Shown: positions 24,934 through 38,360 of the stretch, in pieces
Numbering within the stretch: the stretch's first letter is position 1
Layout of the letters: each line of letters begins with the position of its first letter
NCBI RefSeq assembly: GCF_012999535.1
Contig: NZ_JABBWV010000004.1
Span: 248,001 to 312,000, forward strand
Direction: 5' to 3'
DNA length: 64,000 nt
Origin: Microbispora sp. H11081
GTDB lineage: Bacteria; Actinomycetota; Actinomycetes; Streptosporangiales; Streptosporangiaceae
The notes under the pieces: model-generated
Databases searched by the model: none
What the model saw: only the letters and a program-made list of their open reading frames with translations
Told to the model about the DNA's origin: nothing
Program-made: the position numbers and the translations under genes

Positions 24934-25452
24934 GTGGACGCCGCAGAGGAGCGACGATTCCGCGCGTTCGTGTCGGCCCGCGCGCCGGCGCTCATGCGGC
25001 TGGCTTATCTGCTGACGGGAGGGGACCAGCACTCCGCGGAGGACCTGCTGCAGACCGCCCTGGCCAAGGCCGTCACACGGTGGAGCGGGATCGAGGAGCC
25101 GGAGGCGTACGTGCGCCAGGTGATGTACCGGCAGCAGATCAGCTGGTGGCGGCTGGCCTGGCGGCAGCGGGAGACCAGCGTGGCCGACGTGCCGGAGCGG
25201 CCCGCCGGGCGTCAGGGCGCCGACGACGCGGAGCTGAGGATGATCCTGCGCCGCGCGCTCGCCCGGCTGACGCCCCGGCAGCGCGCCGTGCTGGTGCTGC
25301 GCTATCTGGAGGACCTGCCGGAGAACGAGGTGGCCCGCATCCTCGGCTGCTCCGTCGGGACCGTGCGCAGCACCGCCCACCGGTCCCTCGCGCGGCTGCG
25401 TACGACCGCGCCGGAACTCGCCGATCTGCGCCTGAGTGAGGTGATCTCATGA
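24934..25452 (+). CDS. SigE-family ECF sigma factor
   Basis: 172 aa. Region 2 is LMRLAYLLTGGDQHSAEDLL and following residues; region 4 is LTPRQRAVLVLRYLEDLPEN and VARILGCSVGTVRSTAHRSL. The perfect AGGAGG at 24923-24928 points to GTG 24934 rather than the GTG at 24928, which it overlaps. The stop overlaps the start of the next membrane-anchored gene, which may act as its regulator although it has no clear anti-sigma fold. Confidence 0.9.
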   Translation: MDAAEERRFRAFVSARAPALMRLAYLLTGGDQHSAEDLLQTALAKAVTRWSGIEEPEAYVRQVMYRQQISWWRLAWRQRETSVADVPERPAGRQGADDAELRMILRRALARLTPRQRAVLVLRYLEDLPENEVARILGCSVGTVRSTAHRSLARLRTTAPELADLRLSEVIS

Positions 25453-26717
25453 CGCCCCGCATGCTGAAGCAGGCACTGGAGGAGTGGTCGCGAGAGGCCC
25501 AGGTGCCCGGTGACCTCGCCGACCGCGCGCTGCGCCGCCGGTCGCGGCTGCGCCTGACGAGATTCGCGGGGGCGGTCTCGTGCGCGGCCGTGGTGGCGGC
25601 CGTGGTCCTGCTGGTGCCGCTCGTCGTGGTCCCGCGCCTCACCGCGCGGCCGATCTCGCAGGTGGGCGGCCCGCCGGTGGTCGTTCCCGTCCAGCCGTAC
25701 CAGCCGTCGCCCCCGGCGGAGGGCGTGCTCGCCGACACGGAGAACTCGCCGCCGAAGACGATGATCGCGGCGGGCCGGGTGGCCGTCTCCGCCTACGTGA
25801 CGTGGCGGTGGCGCACCGACGACGGCGGCCGCAGGCTGCTCGACCGCACCTGGTATCTCCTCGACCCCGTGACGAGCCGCTACGAGAAAACGGAGTGGGG
25901 CTGGGCCGAGGTCGCGCCCGGCCTGCGCTGGGCGGCGGTCCTGGAGAAGGACCTGCCCGTACGGAGGATCGGCGTCTTCGACATGGAGACCCGGCGGGTG
26001 CGGGCCTGGGTGGCGGTCGACCACCCAGTGGGCGGCGTCGCCTGGTCCCCGGACGGCACACGCCTGGTCGCCACCGCCTACGACGAGTCCCCCGACCTGG
26101 ACACGACGTCCGTCCAGGGTAGGCGGCAGTGCCCGGTGCGGGTCGCGACGACGCCGGACGGCCCCCCGCAGCCGCCGTACGAGACGATCGACACCAGCCG
26201 CACGGGCTTCTACGTCGTCGACGTGGCGACCGCGACGGCGGGGGACTTCCACGCCGTCGATCCCTGCCTGACCGAGAACAGCAACGTCAGGCGCGACTTC
26301 GGCTGGAGCGACGACGGCGCGCTGGTCCGCGAGGCCAGCAACGTCTGGAAGCGACCTGACGGCTTCTACGACCTTGCGGGCAGACCGCACGACGCGCCCT
26401 CCGGGTACGTCGCGACCGAGTCGAAGGCGGGCGTGTCGCCCGGCGGCACGCTGCTCGCCGGCCCCGACGGCATGCCCACCAAGGTCACCGAGCTCTCGAC
26501 GGGCAGGGTCGTAGGCCGGCAGAAGGTGCTCCAGCTTCTCGCCTGGGCCGACGACCGCCGCCTGGTCGCCCTGGGCTGCGCGGGCGCGTGCGGGAACGAG
26601 TTCCACAACGGCCTGGTCCTCGTGAGCGTCGACGGCAGGCAGACGGTTCCGCTGTCGGCGTACCGGAAGAACAGCCAGAGGCCCGAGGAGTGGCAGCCGG
26701 TGTTCGCCCTCAGGTAG
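25449..26717 (+). CDS. Membrane-anchored protein downstream of SigE-type sigma factor
   Basis: 422 aa. The first about 38 residues are cytosolic, then one membrane helix (FAGAVSCAAVVAAVVLLVPLVVV), then a large outer domain with WD40/PD40-like strands such as VGGVAWSPDGTRLVATAYDE and RDFGWSDDGALVREAS. Such proteins usually follow SigE-type sigma genes in actinomycetes and are suspected sensors. ATGA overlap with the sigma gene. No ZAS zinc motif is seen, so an anti-sigma role is inferred from position only. The gene ends inside a 24-bp tandem duplication. Confidence 0.7.
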   Translation: MTPRMLKQALEEWSREAQVPGDLADRALRRRSRLRLTRFAGAVSCAAVVAAVVLLVPLVVVPRLTARPISQVGGPPVVVPVQPYQPSPPAEGVLADTENSPPKTMIAAGRVAVSAYVTWRWRTDDGGRRLLDRTWYLLDPVTSRYEKTEWGWAEVAPGLRWAAVLEKDLPVRRIGVFDMETRRVRAWVAVDHPVGGVAWSPDGTRLVATAYDESPDLDTTSVQGRRQCPVRVATTPDGPPQPPYETIDTSRTGFYVVDVATATAGDFHAVDPCLTENSNVRRDFGWSDDGALVREASNVWKRPDGFYDLAGRPHDAPSGYVATESKAGVSPGGTLLAGPDGMPTKVTELSTGRVVGRQKVLQLLAWADDRRLVALGCAGACGNEFHNGLVLVSVDGRQTVPLSAYRKNSQRPEEWQPVFALR

Positions 26718-26753
26718 CGGCTCGGATGAGCCCTCAGGTAGCGGCTCAGATGA
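26706..26753. repeat. 24-bp tandem duplication over two convergent stop codons
   Basis: GCCCTCAGGTAGCGGCTC(G/A)GATGA is present twice back to back with one mismatch. The first copy contains the stop of the membrane-anchored gene; the second contains the stop of the opposing methyltransferase. This is a small slippage-type duplication at a convergent gene junction. Confidence 0.8.
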
Positions 26754-27477
26754 GGCGGGCGAAGTGGTTCTGCGGGCGGCGGATCACCATGGTGATCTCG
26801 TCCTCGGTGCCGTTGAGCCCGCCTCGCGAGAGCGCGGACACGACCCGGCAGACCATGGAGACCAGGCCGCCGTGCGGTCCCCGCCTGGCCGGGCCGCTCA
26901 CCGCCGAGTAGTCCTCGGCGATCATCAGCCCGCGCATCAGGCAGTACGCCTGGATGCCCTCCCGGGAGGCCAGCGGCTCGTACACCGCGGGGAGCGGCCC
27001 CACGGACCCGGCGGGGGCGAGCGCGCGCCACAGCATCCGCCGCAGCCGGCGGGGGGTCACCCGGTCGCAGAAGCCGTACGCCGACTTCCTGTCGCGCATC
27101 TTCAGCAGCAGCAGCCCGCCGGGGCGCAGCCCGGCGACGAGCCGGTCGAGCACCAACTCGGAGTGGCGGATGCGTTCGAGGAGGAACGACACGTAGACGA
27201 CGTCGAAGGAGCGCGGCGGGATCGGCACCAGCCGCAGGTCGCCCAGGTAGGACGCCTCCAGGTCGCCGCGGGCGGCGGTCTGGACCCGCAGGGGCGGCAG
27301 GTCCTCGTCCACCCCCGTCATCCTCGGCTCGTACCGCCCCACGTCGAGGACCCCGCCCCGGCCGCATCCGGCGATGAGGATGTCGAGCCGCCGCCCGAGC
27401 TGGTCGGTCCACTGCTCACGAATCCGCTGGCTGAACACGTCGTCCTGGTCGACGGACGACACCCGAACCTCTGTCAT
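26746..27477 (-). CDS. Class I SAM-dependent methyltransferase-like protein
   Basis: 243 aa. ILIAGCGRGGVLDVG is motif I for AdoMet binding, MTGVDED the acidic motif at the end of strand 2, SFDVVYVSFLLERI motif II, and LRPGGLLLLKMRDR motif III, all of the UbiE/Methyltransf_11 type. The tail (GTEDEITMVIRRPQNHFARL) resembles glycan-locus methyltransferases. The start is the Met at 27477; a Met 18 bases earlier is possible and neither has a strong ribosome site. The substrate is unknown. Confidence 0.75.
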   Translation of the reverse strand: MTEVRVSSVDQDDVFSQRIREQWTDQLGRRLDILIAGCGRGGVLDVGRYEPRMTGVDEDLPPLRVQTAARGDLEASYLGDLRLVPIPPRSFDVVYVSFLLERIRHSELVLDRLVAGLRPGGLLLLKMRDRKSAYGFCDRVTPRRLRRMLWRALAPAGSVGPLPAVYEPLASREGIQAYCLMRGLMIAEDYSAVSGPARRGPHGGLVSMVCRVVSALSRGGLNGTEDEITMVIRRPQNHFARLI

Positions 27478-27703
27478 GCCACTGAGAGTAATCATTTGAA
27501 GACTCGGAGTTGCGCATTTGCCGTCACCCATCTTGTCCGGACCGGGCGGCCGAGCGGAGCGAGGCGAGCGCGCAGGGCGTAGCCTGGATAGCCGCGGCCC
27601 GGTTGGAGCATCTCGTCGATCTTCGCTCAGGCGGGGACCGGCCGGATGCCGGGGCCGTTTCCGTACGCCTGCTGTCTTTGTCACGGGGCTCTTGAAGGCA
27701 TCG

Positions 27704-31201
<3,498 letters not shown>

Positions 31202-31253
31202 CCCGCGAAATTGTCAACATATGCGTGGCCGGTGTCGTTCGGGAGGATCGTCC

Positions 31254-31934
31254 GTGAAGTCGTATCGAGTGCGCGCCGCCGTGGCGCTGGCGGCGGCCGG
31301 TATCGCCGTGACCGCCTGCGGCGGCCCCGTGCAGGCGGGTTCCGCGGCCATCGTGGGCAAGGAGCGCATCACCTCCAGCCAGCTGAACGACGAGGTCCGC
31401 GCGCTGCGCGCCGACCTGGCCGCCAACAAGATCCCCGAGAACCAGCTCCAGCTGTCCTTCTCGCTGCCGCAGACGGTCCTGCTCAACATGACCACGAGCA
31501 GGCAGTTCCAGGAGCTCGGCAAGCGCAAGGGCATCACGGTCACCGACCGCGAGGTCGACGACGTGGCGACGGCCCAGGGCGGCTGGGACGAGTTCAACAA
31601 GGTGCTGCTGGCCAACGGCATCCCGCTGGACGAGAGCCGTGACTTCATCCGCGCCGTCATCATCCGCAACAAGCTGGCGCAGCAGTCCGGGGCCGGTCAG
31701 GACCAGGCGAGCCAGCAGGCCGCCCTCCAGAAGATCGTCGAGGAGGCCGACTCGGCCGTGCCGGTGAAGTACAGCCCGCGCTACGGCAAGTTCGACCCCC
31801 AGCAGGGCTTCGTCGCCGACGACCGCTTCGGCGCCCCCGCCGGTGCGGGGGCCCCCGGTCCGGAAGGAGCCGGCGCACCCGAAGGAGCTGGCACGGAAGG
31901 AGCCGGCACGGAAGGCGCCCCCCAAACCAGCTAA
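31254..31934 (+). CDS. SurA N-terminal-like lipoprotein
   Basis: 226 aa. The signal peptide ends in a lipobox, AVTACGG, with the lipidated Cys near residue 22. The body (ITSSQLNDEVRALRADLAAN and EFNKVLLANGIPLDESRDF) resembles the SurA/PrsA N-terminal chaperone domain, with no parvulin domain. The last about 40 residues are a Gly/Ala/Glu repeat tail (PEGAGAPEGAGTEGAGTEG). GGGAGG at 31241-31246 supports the GTG start. It lies between mfd and mazG, a common actinomycete order. Confidence 0.83.
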   Translation: MKSYRVRAAVALAAAGIAVTACGGPVQAGSAAIVGKERITSSQLNDEVRALRADLAANKIPENQLQLSFSLPQTVLLNMTTSRQFQELGKRKGITVTDREVDDVATAQGGWDEFNKVLLANGIPLDESRDFIRAVIIRNKLAQQSGAGQDQASQQAALQKIVEEADSAVPVKYSPRYGKFDPQQGFVADDRFGAPAGAGAPGPEGAGAPEGAGTEGAGTEGAPQTS

Positions 31935-31949
31935 TCCCCCACCCCGGCC

Positions 31950-32184
31950 GTGATCTTGTAGTTTGTCGCACGTACGGCCGTGACCTGCGGGTTCACTCTT
32001 CGTGATCATGCAGTTTTCTCGCGATCTGGCCTCTGGCCTGGCGATACATAGTGCGTGATCTTGCAATTGCAAGATCACGCACTATGTTGTGCCTGGCGGT
32101 CGTGCTCCCGGCCGAATTCGCGCAAGATCACGAAGGGTGAAAGTGCAGGTGAAGGGGGTTGCCTGCGACTAATTGCATGATCAC
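31950..32184. repeat. Nested inverted-repeat array with perfect 42-bp palindrome
   Basis: Bases 32046-32087 form a perfect 42-bp palindrome centred between 32066 and 32067. The motif GTGATC(A/T)TG(C/T)A starts at 31950, 32002 and 32055, and in inverted form ends at 32078, 32131 and 32184, so six copies lie 52-53 bp apart in mirror symmetry. The outer arms (31950-32012 and 32122-32184) match over most of their length; the inner spacers have diverged. It fills the gap between the SurA-like gene and mazG. It could be a terminator, a cruciform or a genome repeat family. Confidence 0.85.
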
Positions 32185-32224
32185 GCCGGGGGTGGTGGGG
32201 GCGGGGCGTGAATAGGGTGGGGGT

Positions 32225-33292
32225 ATGGCGTTGATCGTGGTGACCACCTCGCCCAGGGTCGCTCCGGGGCTGTTCTCGCCCGCGGCCTGGAAGGCCCTCA
32301 CCGGGGGGCGGGTGCTCACCGGCACCCCCGGCCATCCCTGCCTGCGCTACCTGGACGAGGCCGGCGTCCGGGTAGAGGTGGTGACCCCGGACCCCGGCGC
32401 GATCGCCCGCGAGAGCCGTACGGACACGATCGTGTGGCTGGCCGCGCAGGACGGCGACGAGGACTTCATGCGGGCGGTCGGCCACGCCGCGATCTCCCTC
32501 GACGAGCCGCCGGAGATCGAGGTCGTCCCCGGCTCCTACGACCTGCCCGGCGCCCGGCTGATCGATCTCGTCCAGGTCATGGACCGCCTGCGCCGCGAAT
32601 GCCCGTGGGACCGCAAGCAGACCCACGAGTCGCTCGTGCCCTACCTGGTCGAAGAGGCCTACGAGGTGCTGGAGACCATCCACGAGGGCGACTACGGCGC
32701 GCCGCTGCGCGAGGAACTCGGCGACCTGCTGCTGCAGGTGGTGTTCCACGCCAGGCTCGCCATGGAGCGGATGGGCACGGACGGGGCGGCGGAGGGCGAC
32801 GGCTTCGACATCGACGACGTCGCGGCCGGGATCGTGGAGAAGCTGGTCCGCCGTCACCCGCATGTCTTCGCGGACGTCGCGGTCTCCGGCGCGGGCGAGG
32901 TCGCCGACAACTGGGAGACGATCAAGGCGGCGGAGCGGGCCGCCAAGGGGGAGACCCCCTCGGTGCTCAGCGGCGTTCCCATGGGCCAGCCCGCGATCTC
33001 CCTGGCCGCCCAGCTCCTGCGCAGGGCCGGCCAGGCCGGCGCGCCCGGTGTCCTCGCCGAGGATCTCGCCGCGCCCGCGGGCGCCCGCCTGTTCGCGCTC
33101 GTACGGGAGATCCAGGATGCGGGGCTCGATCCCGAGGCCGAGTTGCGGGCCGCGGCCAGGGAGTACCGGCGGCGCGTGGAGCACTGGGAGAGCGCGCAGG
33201 GCTCCTCCCCAGAAGACGCGCCGGGCTCCCCAGAAAACGCGCAGGCCCCCGCACAGGACGCGCAGGGCCCCGCCGCATCCGGGCGCGGCTGA
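32225..33292 (+). CDS. mazG: Nucleoside triphosphate pyrophosphohydrolase MazG
   Basis: 355 aa. The MazG core begins near residue 110: LIDLVQVMDRLRRECPWDRK, then VEEAYEVLETI and EELGDLLLQVVFHARLA, the ExxE...ExxD metal-binding set, then HPHVFADV and NWETIKAAE. It hydrolyses (d)NTPs to monophosphates for nucleotide-pool cleaning. The first 100 residues are an actinomycete-type N-terminal extension, and the tail is a Pro/Ala/Gln-rich repeat. It starts 40 bp after the nested palindrome. Confidence 0.92.
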   Translation: MALIVVTTSPRVAPGLFSPAAWKALTGGRVLTGTPGHPCLRYLDEAGVRVEVVTPDPGAIARESRTDTIVWLAAQDGDEDFMRAVGHAAISLDEPPEIEVVPGSYDLPGARLIDLVQVMDRLRRECPWDRKQTHESLVPYLVEEAYEVLETIHEGDYGAPLREELGDLLLQVVFHARLAMERMGTDGAAEGDGFDIDDVAAGIVEKLVRRHPHVFADVAVSGAGEVADNWETIKAAERAAKGETPSVLSGVPMGQPAISLAAQLLRRAGQAGAPGVLAEDLAAPAGARLFALVREIQDAGLDPEAELRAAAREYRRRVEHWESAQGSSPEDAPGSPENAQAPAQDAQGPAASGRG

Positions 33293-33360
33293 ACTCACGC
33301 CCGTACGCCCCGGGGGACACGCGAGTGGATCGGGCGGCCCTCCGCCGTACCGGGTAGTAG

Positions 33361-34692
<1,332 letters not shown>

Positions 34693-34832
34693 CGGCGCCA
34701 GATGCGGGTAGCCCGGCTGCACACGCCCCGCGCGCGAGCGACTTCGCGACGCGGAGCGTGTACGGCCGGGACGGGCGGTTAGTGTGGCCGTCGAATCGGG
34801 CCACGCGCTGACCGACCGGGAGGGGTGGTTTC

Positions 34833-35279
34833 GTGGCGGCGAAGCGGCCGCAGCTCACCGGGCGCGCGGCGATCCTCGCGATCGTCGTGTGCGCCATCGC
34901 CATGAGCCTCGCCTATCCCGTACGGGAGTACGTCGCGCAGCGCAGGCAGATCGCCCAGCTGGAGGCACAGCAGGCGAACGCGCTGCGCAAGCTCCAGAAC
35001 CTGGAGGAGCGCCGCCGGCGGCTGGAGGACCCGGAATACATCAAGCGCCTGGCCAAGGAGCGGCTGTTCTACTGTGAGCCGGGCGCCGACTGCTATCAGG
35101 TGCTCGACGAGGAGCAGGCCGGCGCCGCCGCGGCCAAGGCGGGGACCAAGTCACCGGAGCGGCCCGCCTGGTACGTCACGCTCTGGCGGTCGTTCGAGGC
35201 GGCCGACAAGGGGCGGTCCGCCGCACCCCAGCAGGGGCAGCCGAGCCCGGCGCCGGCTTCGGCGGGCGCGGCGGGATGA
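34833..35279 (+). CDS. FtsB/DivIC-family septum formation protein
   Basis: 148 aa. One N-terminal membrane helix (RAAILAIVVCAIAMSLAYPV) is followed by a heptad coiled coil (QRRQIAQLEAQQANALRKLQ), then DPEYIKRLAKERLFYCEPGA, the FtsB/DivIC signature, and a Pro/Gln/Ala-rich tail. It belongs to the divisome FtsQLB-like complex. The stop overlaps an ATG in the DUF501 frame. Standard neighbour of eno in actinobacteria. Confidence 0.88.
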   Translation: MAAKRPQLTGRAAILAIVVCAIAMSLAYPVREYVAQRRQIAQLEAQQANALRKLQNLEERRRRLEDPEYIKRLAKERLFYCEPGADCYQVLDEEQAGAAAAKAGTKSPERPAWYVTLWRSFEAADKGRSAAPQQGQPSPAPASAGAAG

Positions 35280-35335
35280 GGGCCGTGGACGACGCCACGG
35301 CCGCGGCGGGCATCGTGAAGGGCGAGGAGAGCGAC

Positions 35336-35890
35336 GTGGCGGACGATCGGGTGGACGCCGTGGACCGGGCGGACCTGGCGGCGGCGGGGGCGCAGCTCGG
35401 GCGGCAGCCGCGCGGGGTGCGGGCCGTCGCCCACCGGTGCCCCTGCGGGCTGCCCGACGTGCTGGAGACCGCGCCGCGCCTGCCCGACGGCGCGCCGTTC
35501 CCGACCTTGTTCTACCTGACCTGCCCGCGGGCGGCCTCGGCGATCGGCACGCTGGAGTCGTCCGGGATGATGCGGCGGATGCAGGCGCGGCTCGCCGAGG
35601 ACCCGGACCTCGCGGAGGCCTACCTGGCGGCCCACGAGGACTACGTCGCCCGCCGCGACCGTGCGGCGGAGGAGGACGGTCTTGAGCCGCTGCCGCGCGA
35701 CATGCAGAGCGCCGGCGGCATGCCGGGCCGGGTCAAGTGCCTGCACGCGCTGGTCGCCCACGAGCTGGCCGCGCCGGGGGTCAACCCGTTCGGCCGCGAG
35801 GCGCTGGACGCGCTGCCCGAGTGGTGGGCCGACGGGCCCTGTGTCGTCGTGGAGCAGCGGGAAGAGCCGATCGGAGGCCGGGAGGGATGA
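35336..35890 (+). CDS. DUF501 protein
   Basis: 184 aa. QLGRQPRGVRAVAHRCPCGL, PFPTLFYLTCPRAASAIGTL, and SAGGMPGRVKCLHALVAHEL with the C-terminal NPFGREALDALPEWW define the DUF501 family, conserved between ftsB and ppx. Four conserved Cys/His positions suggest metal binding but no function is known. I chose GTG 35336 (GAGGAGA five bases upstream), which matches the usual N-terminal length; an ATG at 35276 overlapping the ftsB stop would add 20 residues. Confidence 0.85.
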   Translation: MADDRVDAVDRADLAAAGAQLGRQPRGVRAVAHRCPCGLPDVLETAPRLPDGAPFPTLFYLTCPRAASAIGTLESSGMMRRMQARLAEDPDLAEAYLAAHEDYVARRDRAAEEDGLEPLPRDMQSAGGMPGRVKCLHALVAHELAAPGVNPFGREALDALPEWWADGPCVVVEQREEPIGGREG

Positions 35891-36825
35891 GCGTGGAGAC
35901 CAGGCGGGTCGCGGCCATCGACTGCGGGACCAACTCGGTCCGGCTGCTCATCGCGGACATCTCGGGCGACGACCTCACCGACGTCGAACGCCGGATGGAG
36001 ATCGTCAGGCTCGGCCAGGACGTCGACCGTACGGGACGGCTCGCGCCCGAGGCCCTGGAGCGGACCTTCACCGCGATGCGCGGGTACGCCAAGCTGATCA
36101 GGGAGCACTCCCAGGACGGCCAGGTGCCGGTCCGCGTGGTCGCCACCTCGGCGACGCGCGACGCCGCCAACCGGGACGACTTCGTCTCCGGCGTACGGGA
36201 CATCTTCGGCGTGGAGCCGGAGGTGGTGTCCGGTGACGAGGAGGCGCGGCTGTCCTTCACCGGCGCGACCCGGGGCCTCGCCGGGTCCGCCGCGGAGACG
36301 CCCTTCCTGGTGGTGGACATCGGGGGCGGCTCCACGGAGTTCGTCGTCGGCTCCAGGGCCGTCGAGGGCGCGCTGTCGGTGGACATCGGCTGCGTACGGC
36401 TGACGGAACGCCACCTGCGCGACGACCCTCCGGCCACCGGTGACGTGGAGGCCGCGGTCGCCGACATCGAGGCGGCCATGGACCGGGTCGAGGAGAGCGT
36501 CCCCGTGCGTACGGCGCGCACGCTGGTCGGCCTGGCGGGCTCGGTGACCACGGTCGCCGGGATCGCGCTCGGCCTGCCCGCCTACGACCCGGCGCGCATC
36601 CATCACTCGCGCATCGCCGCCGAGCGGGTCCACGAGGTGTCCGCGTGGCTGCTGGCCGCGACGCACGACGAGCGGGCGGCCGTCCCGGTCATGCACCCCG
36701 GCCGGGTGGACGTCATCGGCGCGGGCGCGCTCATCCTCGACCGCATCGTCCGCCGCTACGGCTTCTCCGAGGTCGTGGTGAGCGAGCACGACATCCTCGA
36801 CGGCATCGCCTGGTCCCTGGCCTGA
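35887..36825 (+). CDS. Exopolyphosphatase Ppx/GppA family
   Basis: 312 aa. AAIDCGTNSVRLLIADI is the phosphate-1 loop of the ASKHA fold; VRVVATSATRDAANRDDF, VVDIGGGSTEFVVG, and GLAGSVTTVAGIALGL follow in order. It hydrolyses polyphosphate or pppGpp. The length fits the short actinomycete Ppx form without the C-terminal helical domain. ATG overlaps the DUF501 stop. Confidence 0.92.
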   Translation: MSVETRRVAAIDCGTNSVRLLIADISGDDLTDVERRMEIVRLGQDVDRTGRLAPEALERTFTAMRGYAKLIREHSQDGQVPVRVVATSATRDAANRDDFVSGVRDIFGVEPEVVSGDEEARLSFTGATRGLAGSAAETPFLVVDIGGGSTEFVVGSRAVEGALSVDIGCVRLTERHLRDDPPATGDVEAAVADIEAAMDRVEESVPVRTARTLVGLAGSVTTVAGIALGLPAYDPARIHHSRIAAERVHEVSAWLLAATHDERAAVPVMHPGRVDVIGAGALILDRIVRRYGFSEVVVSEHDILDGIAWSLA

Positions 36826-36927
36826 ACCCGGCTCCGGACCACGCCGGGCATCGGGCCGAGAAGCCGAGAAGCCGAGAAGCGAAAGGAAAGCCACGTAGGC
36901 ACCGGAACGCCCTACAGATCTTGGCGC

Positions 36928-36946
36928 TACTACGCTATGCGTAGTA
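36928..36946. promoter_or_regulatory. Palindromic operator before the PadR gene
   Basis: TACTACGC-TAT-GCGTAGTA is a perfect eight-base inverted repeat with a three-base spacer. It contains the upstream in-frame ATG at 36937, which argues that translation starts later at GTG 36958. It lies where the promoter should be and probably binds the PadR protein itself. Confidence 0.6.
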
Positions 36947-36957
36947 CTGTGCGATGC

Positions 36958-37287
36958 GTGGACGGTAGCCAGCTACTCAAAGGGGTCCTCGACCTCGCGG
37001 TCCTCGCCGTGCTCGCCGAGCGCGACAGCTACGGCTACGACGTCGTGCGCCGCCTGCGAGAGGCCGGGCTCGAGGACGTCGGCGACGCGTCGGTGTACGG
37101 GACGCTGCGCAGGCTCTACAAGGCCGGAGCGCTCACGTCCTACGTGGTCGCGTCCGACGAGGGCCCGCATCGCAAGTACTACGGCCTGAACGACGTGGGC
37201 CGCTCGCTCCTGCAGACCTCGGCGAAGACCTGGACGTCCTTCGCCGCCACCATGCACGACCTGCTCAAGGAGGTCGACCGAGGATGA
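36958..37287 (+). CDS. PadR-family transcriptional regulator
   Basis: 109 aa. LLKGVLDLAVLAVLAERDSY, GYDVVRRLREAGL, and SVYGTLRRLYKAGALTSYVV form the PadR winged helix; KYYGLNDVGRSLL is the wing and dimerisation start. GTG 36958 lies about 11 bases from the end of the palindrome, so the mRNA may be nearly leaderless. The stop overlaps the ATG of a HAAS-domain gene, the usual partner of PadR-s1 regulators. Confidence 0.87.
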   Translation: MDGSQLLKGVLDLAVLAVLAERDSYGYDVVRRLREAGLEDVGDASVYGTLRRLYKAGALTSYVVASDEGPHRKYYGLNDVGRSLLQTSAKTWTSFAATMHDLLKEVDRG

Positions 37288-38297
37288 ACCCCCCGATGAC
37301 GCCCCAGGACTACGCCGCCGCCGTACGCGCGGCGCTCGCCGATCTTCCCGGCAGCGACAGGGAGACGCTGCTGGAGGACCTGGACGAGCATCTCGCCGAG
37401 GTGGCCGCCGAGCCGGGCATGTCGCTGGAGGAACGCCTCGGCAGCCCCGAGGCGTACGCGGCCGAGTTGCGGGCCGCCTACGGCGGGGGGCCGCGGAGCC
37501 GAGGCCGCTCGCTGTTCGGTGAGCGGGTGCGCGAGCGCCTGCACGGGCGGGTGACCGGAGCCGCGCGGCGCGTCCACACGCGGCTGCTCGTGCTGCCGCC
37601 CTACCGTCAGGCCGCCGTCTTCGCCCCCGAGCTTCGCCCCGCCTGGTGGGTGCTGCGGGGCTACGCGATCGCGCTGGCCGTGCTCGCGCCGATCAGCTCG
37701 CCCGGTCTGGTCCCCGGGGACATCGCCGCGTGGGCGTTCACACTGGTGGTCGTCTGGGCGTCGGTGTGGCTGGGCCGGCGGGGTCTCGCGCGGCCGTCGC
37801 GCTGGGGCAGGGTGCTGCTGCTCGGGGCCAACCTGGTGGCCGCAGCCCTCGTGCTGGGGACGATGGCCGACGTTCCGAGCACGTCGTCGCGCAGCGTGGC
37901 CTTCGACTACGGCCCCCGGCTGGTCGAGCACGTGCCGCGGATGCGGGTGGAGATGGTGTCCTCGCCGAACGGGGGCGTCTACAACATCTTCCCCTACGCG
38001 GAGGACGGGACGCCGTTGCGCAACGTCCGGCTCTACGACCAGGACGGCAACCCGATCACGATGGATCCGGAGATGTACGGCCAGACCGCGGTCCCTTCCT
38101 GTGGCAGTGAGCCGCCCCTCCGCAATGCCTACCCCCTGGCACTGCGGCCGATCGAGAATCCGGGCGATGTCGCCGGCGACGGACCGTGGGCGACCTGCGC
38201 GACCGTCACCCCCACCCCGACCCCCACGCCCACCCCGACCCCCACACCCACACCGTCGTCCGCGCACCCGTCGCCCTCCGCCGCGCCGACGCGCTGA
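37284..38297 (+). CDS. HAAS-domain membrane protein
   Basis: 337 aa. The N-terminal 65 residues (YAAAVRAALADLPGSDRETL, LEDLDEHLAEVAAEPG) form the helical HAAS domain linked to PadR regulators. Three membrane segments follow (around GYAIALAVLAPIS, AAWAFTLVVVWASVWLG, LLGANLVAAALVLGTM), then an outer domain and a C-terminal (Thr-Pro)n stretch of about ten repeats. The extracellular Thr-Pro tail may be a flexible or glycosylated spacer. It is coupled to the PadR gene and ends at a strong hairpin. Confidence 0.78.
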   Translation: MNPPMTPQDYAAAVRAALADLPGSDRETLLEDLDEHLAEVAAEPGMSLEERLGSPEAYAAELRAAYGGGPRSRGRSLFGERVRERLHGRVTGAARRVHTRLLVLPPYRQAAVFAPELRPAWWVLRGYAIALAVLAPISSPGLVPGDIAAWAFTLVVVWASVWLGRRGLARPSRWGRVLLLGANLVAAALVLGTMADVPSTSSRSVAFDYGPRLVEHVPRMRVEMVSSPNGGVYNIFPYAEDGTPLRNVRLYDQDGNPITMDPEMYGQTAVPSCGSEPPLRNAYPLALRPIENPGDVAGDGPWATCATVTPTPTPTPTPTPTPTPSSAHPSPSAAPTR

Positions 38298-38312
38298 ACT
38301 CGGGGGTCCGCG

Positions 38313-38345
38313 CTCCGGCTCCGTCTCAGCGAGACGGAGCCGGAG
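38313..38345. terminator. Strong bidirectional hairpin between HAAS gene and P450
   Basis: A 15-bp stem (38313-38327 with 38331-38345) around the three-base loop AGC, lying between two convergent genes. No U tract on the plus strand. The length and position fit a bidirectional terminator. Confidence 0.8.
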
Positions 38346-38360
38346 GAGAGAGCCAGGACC

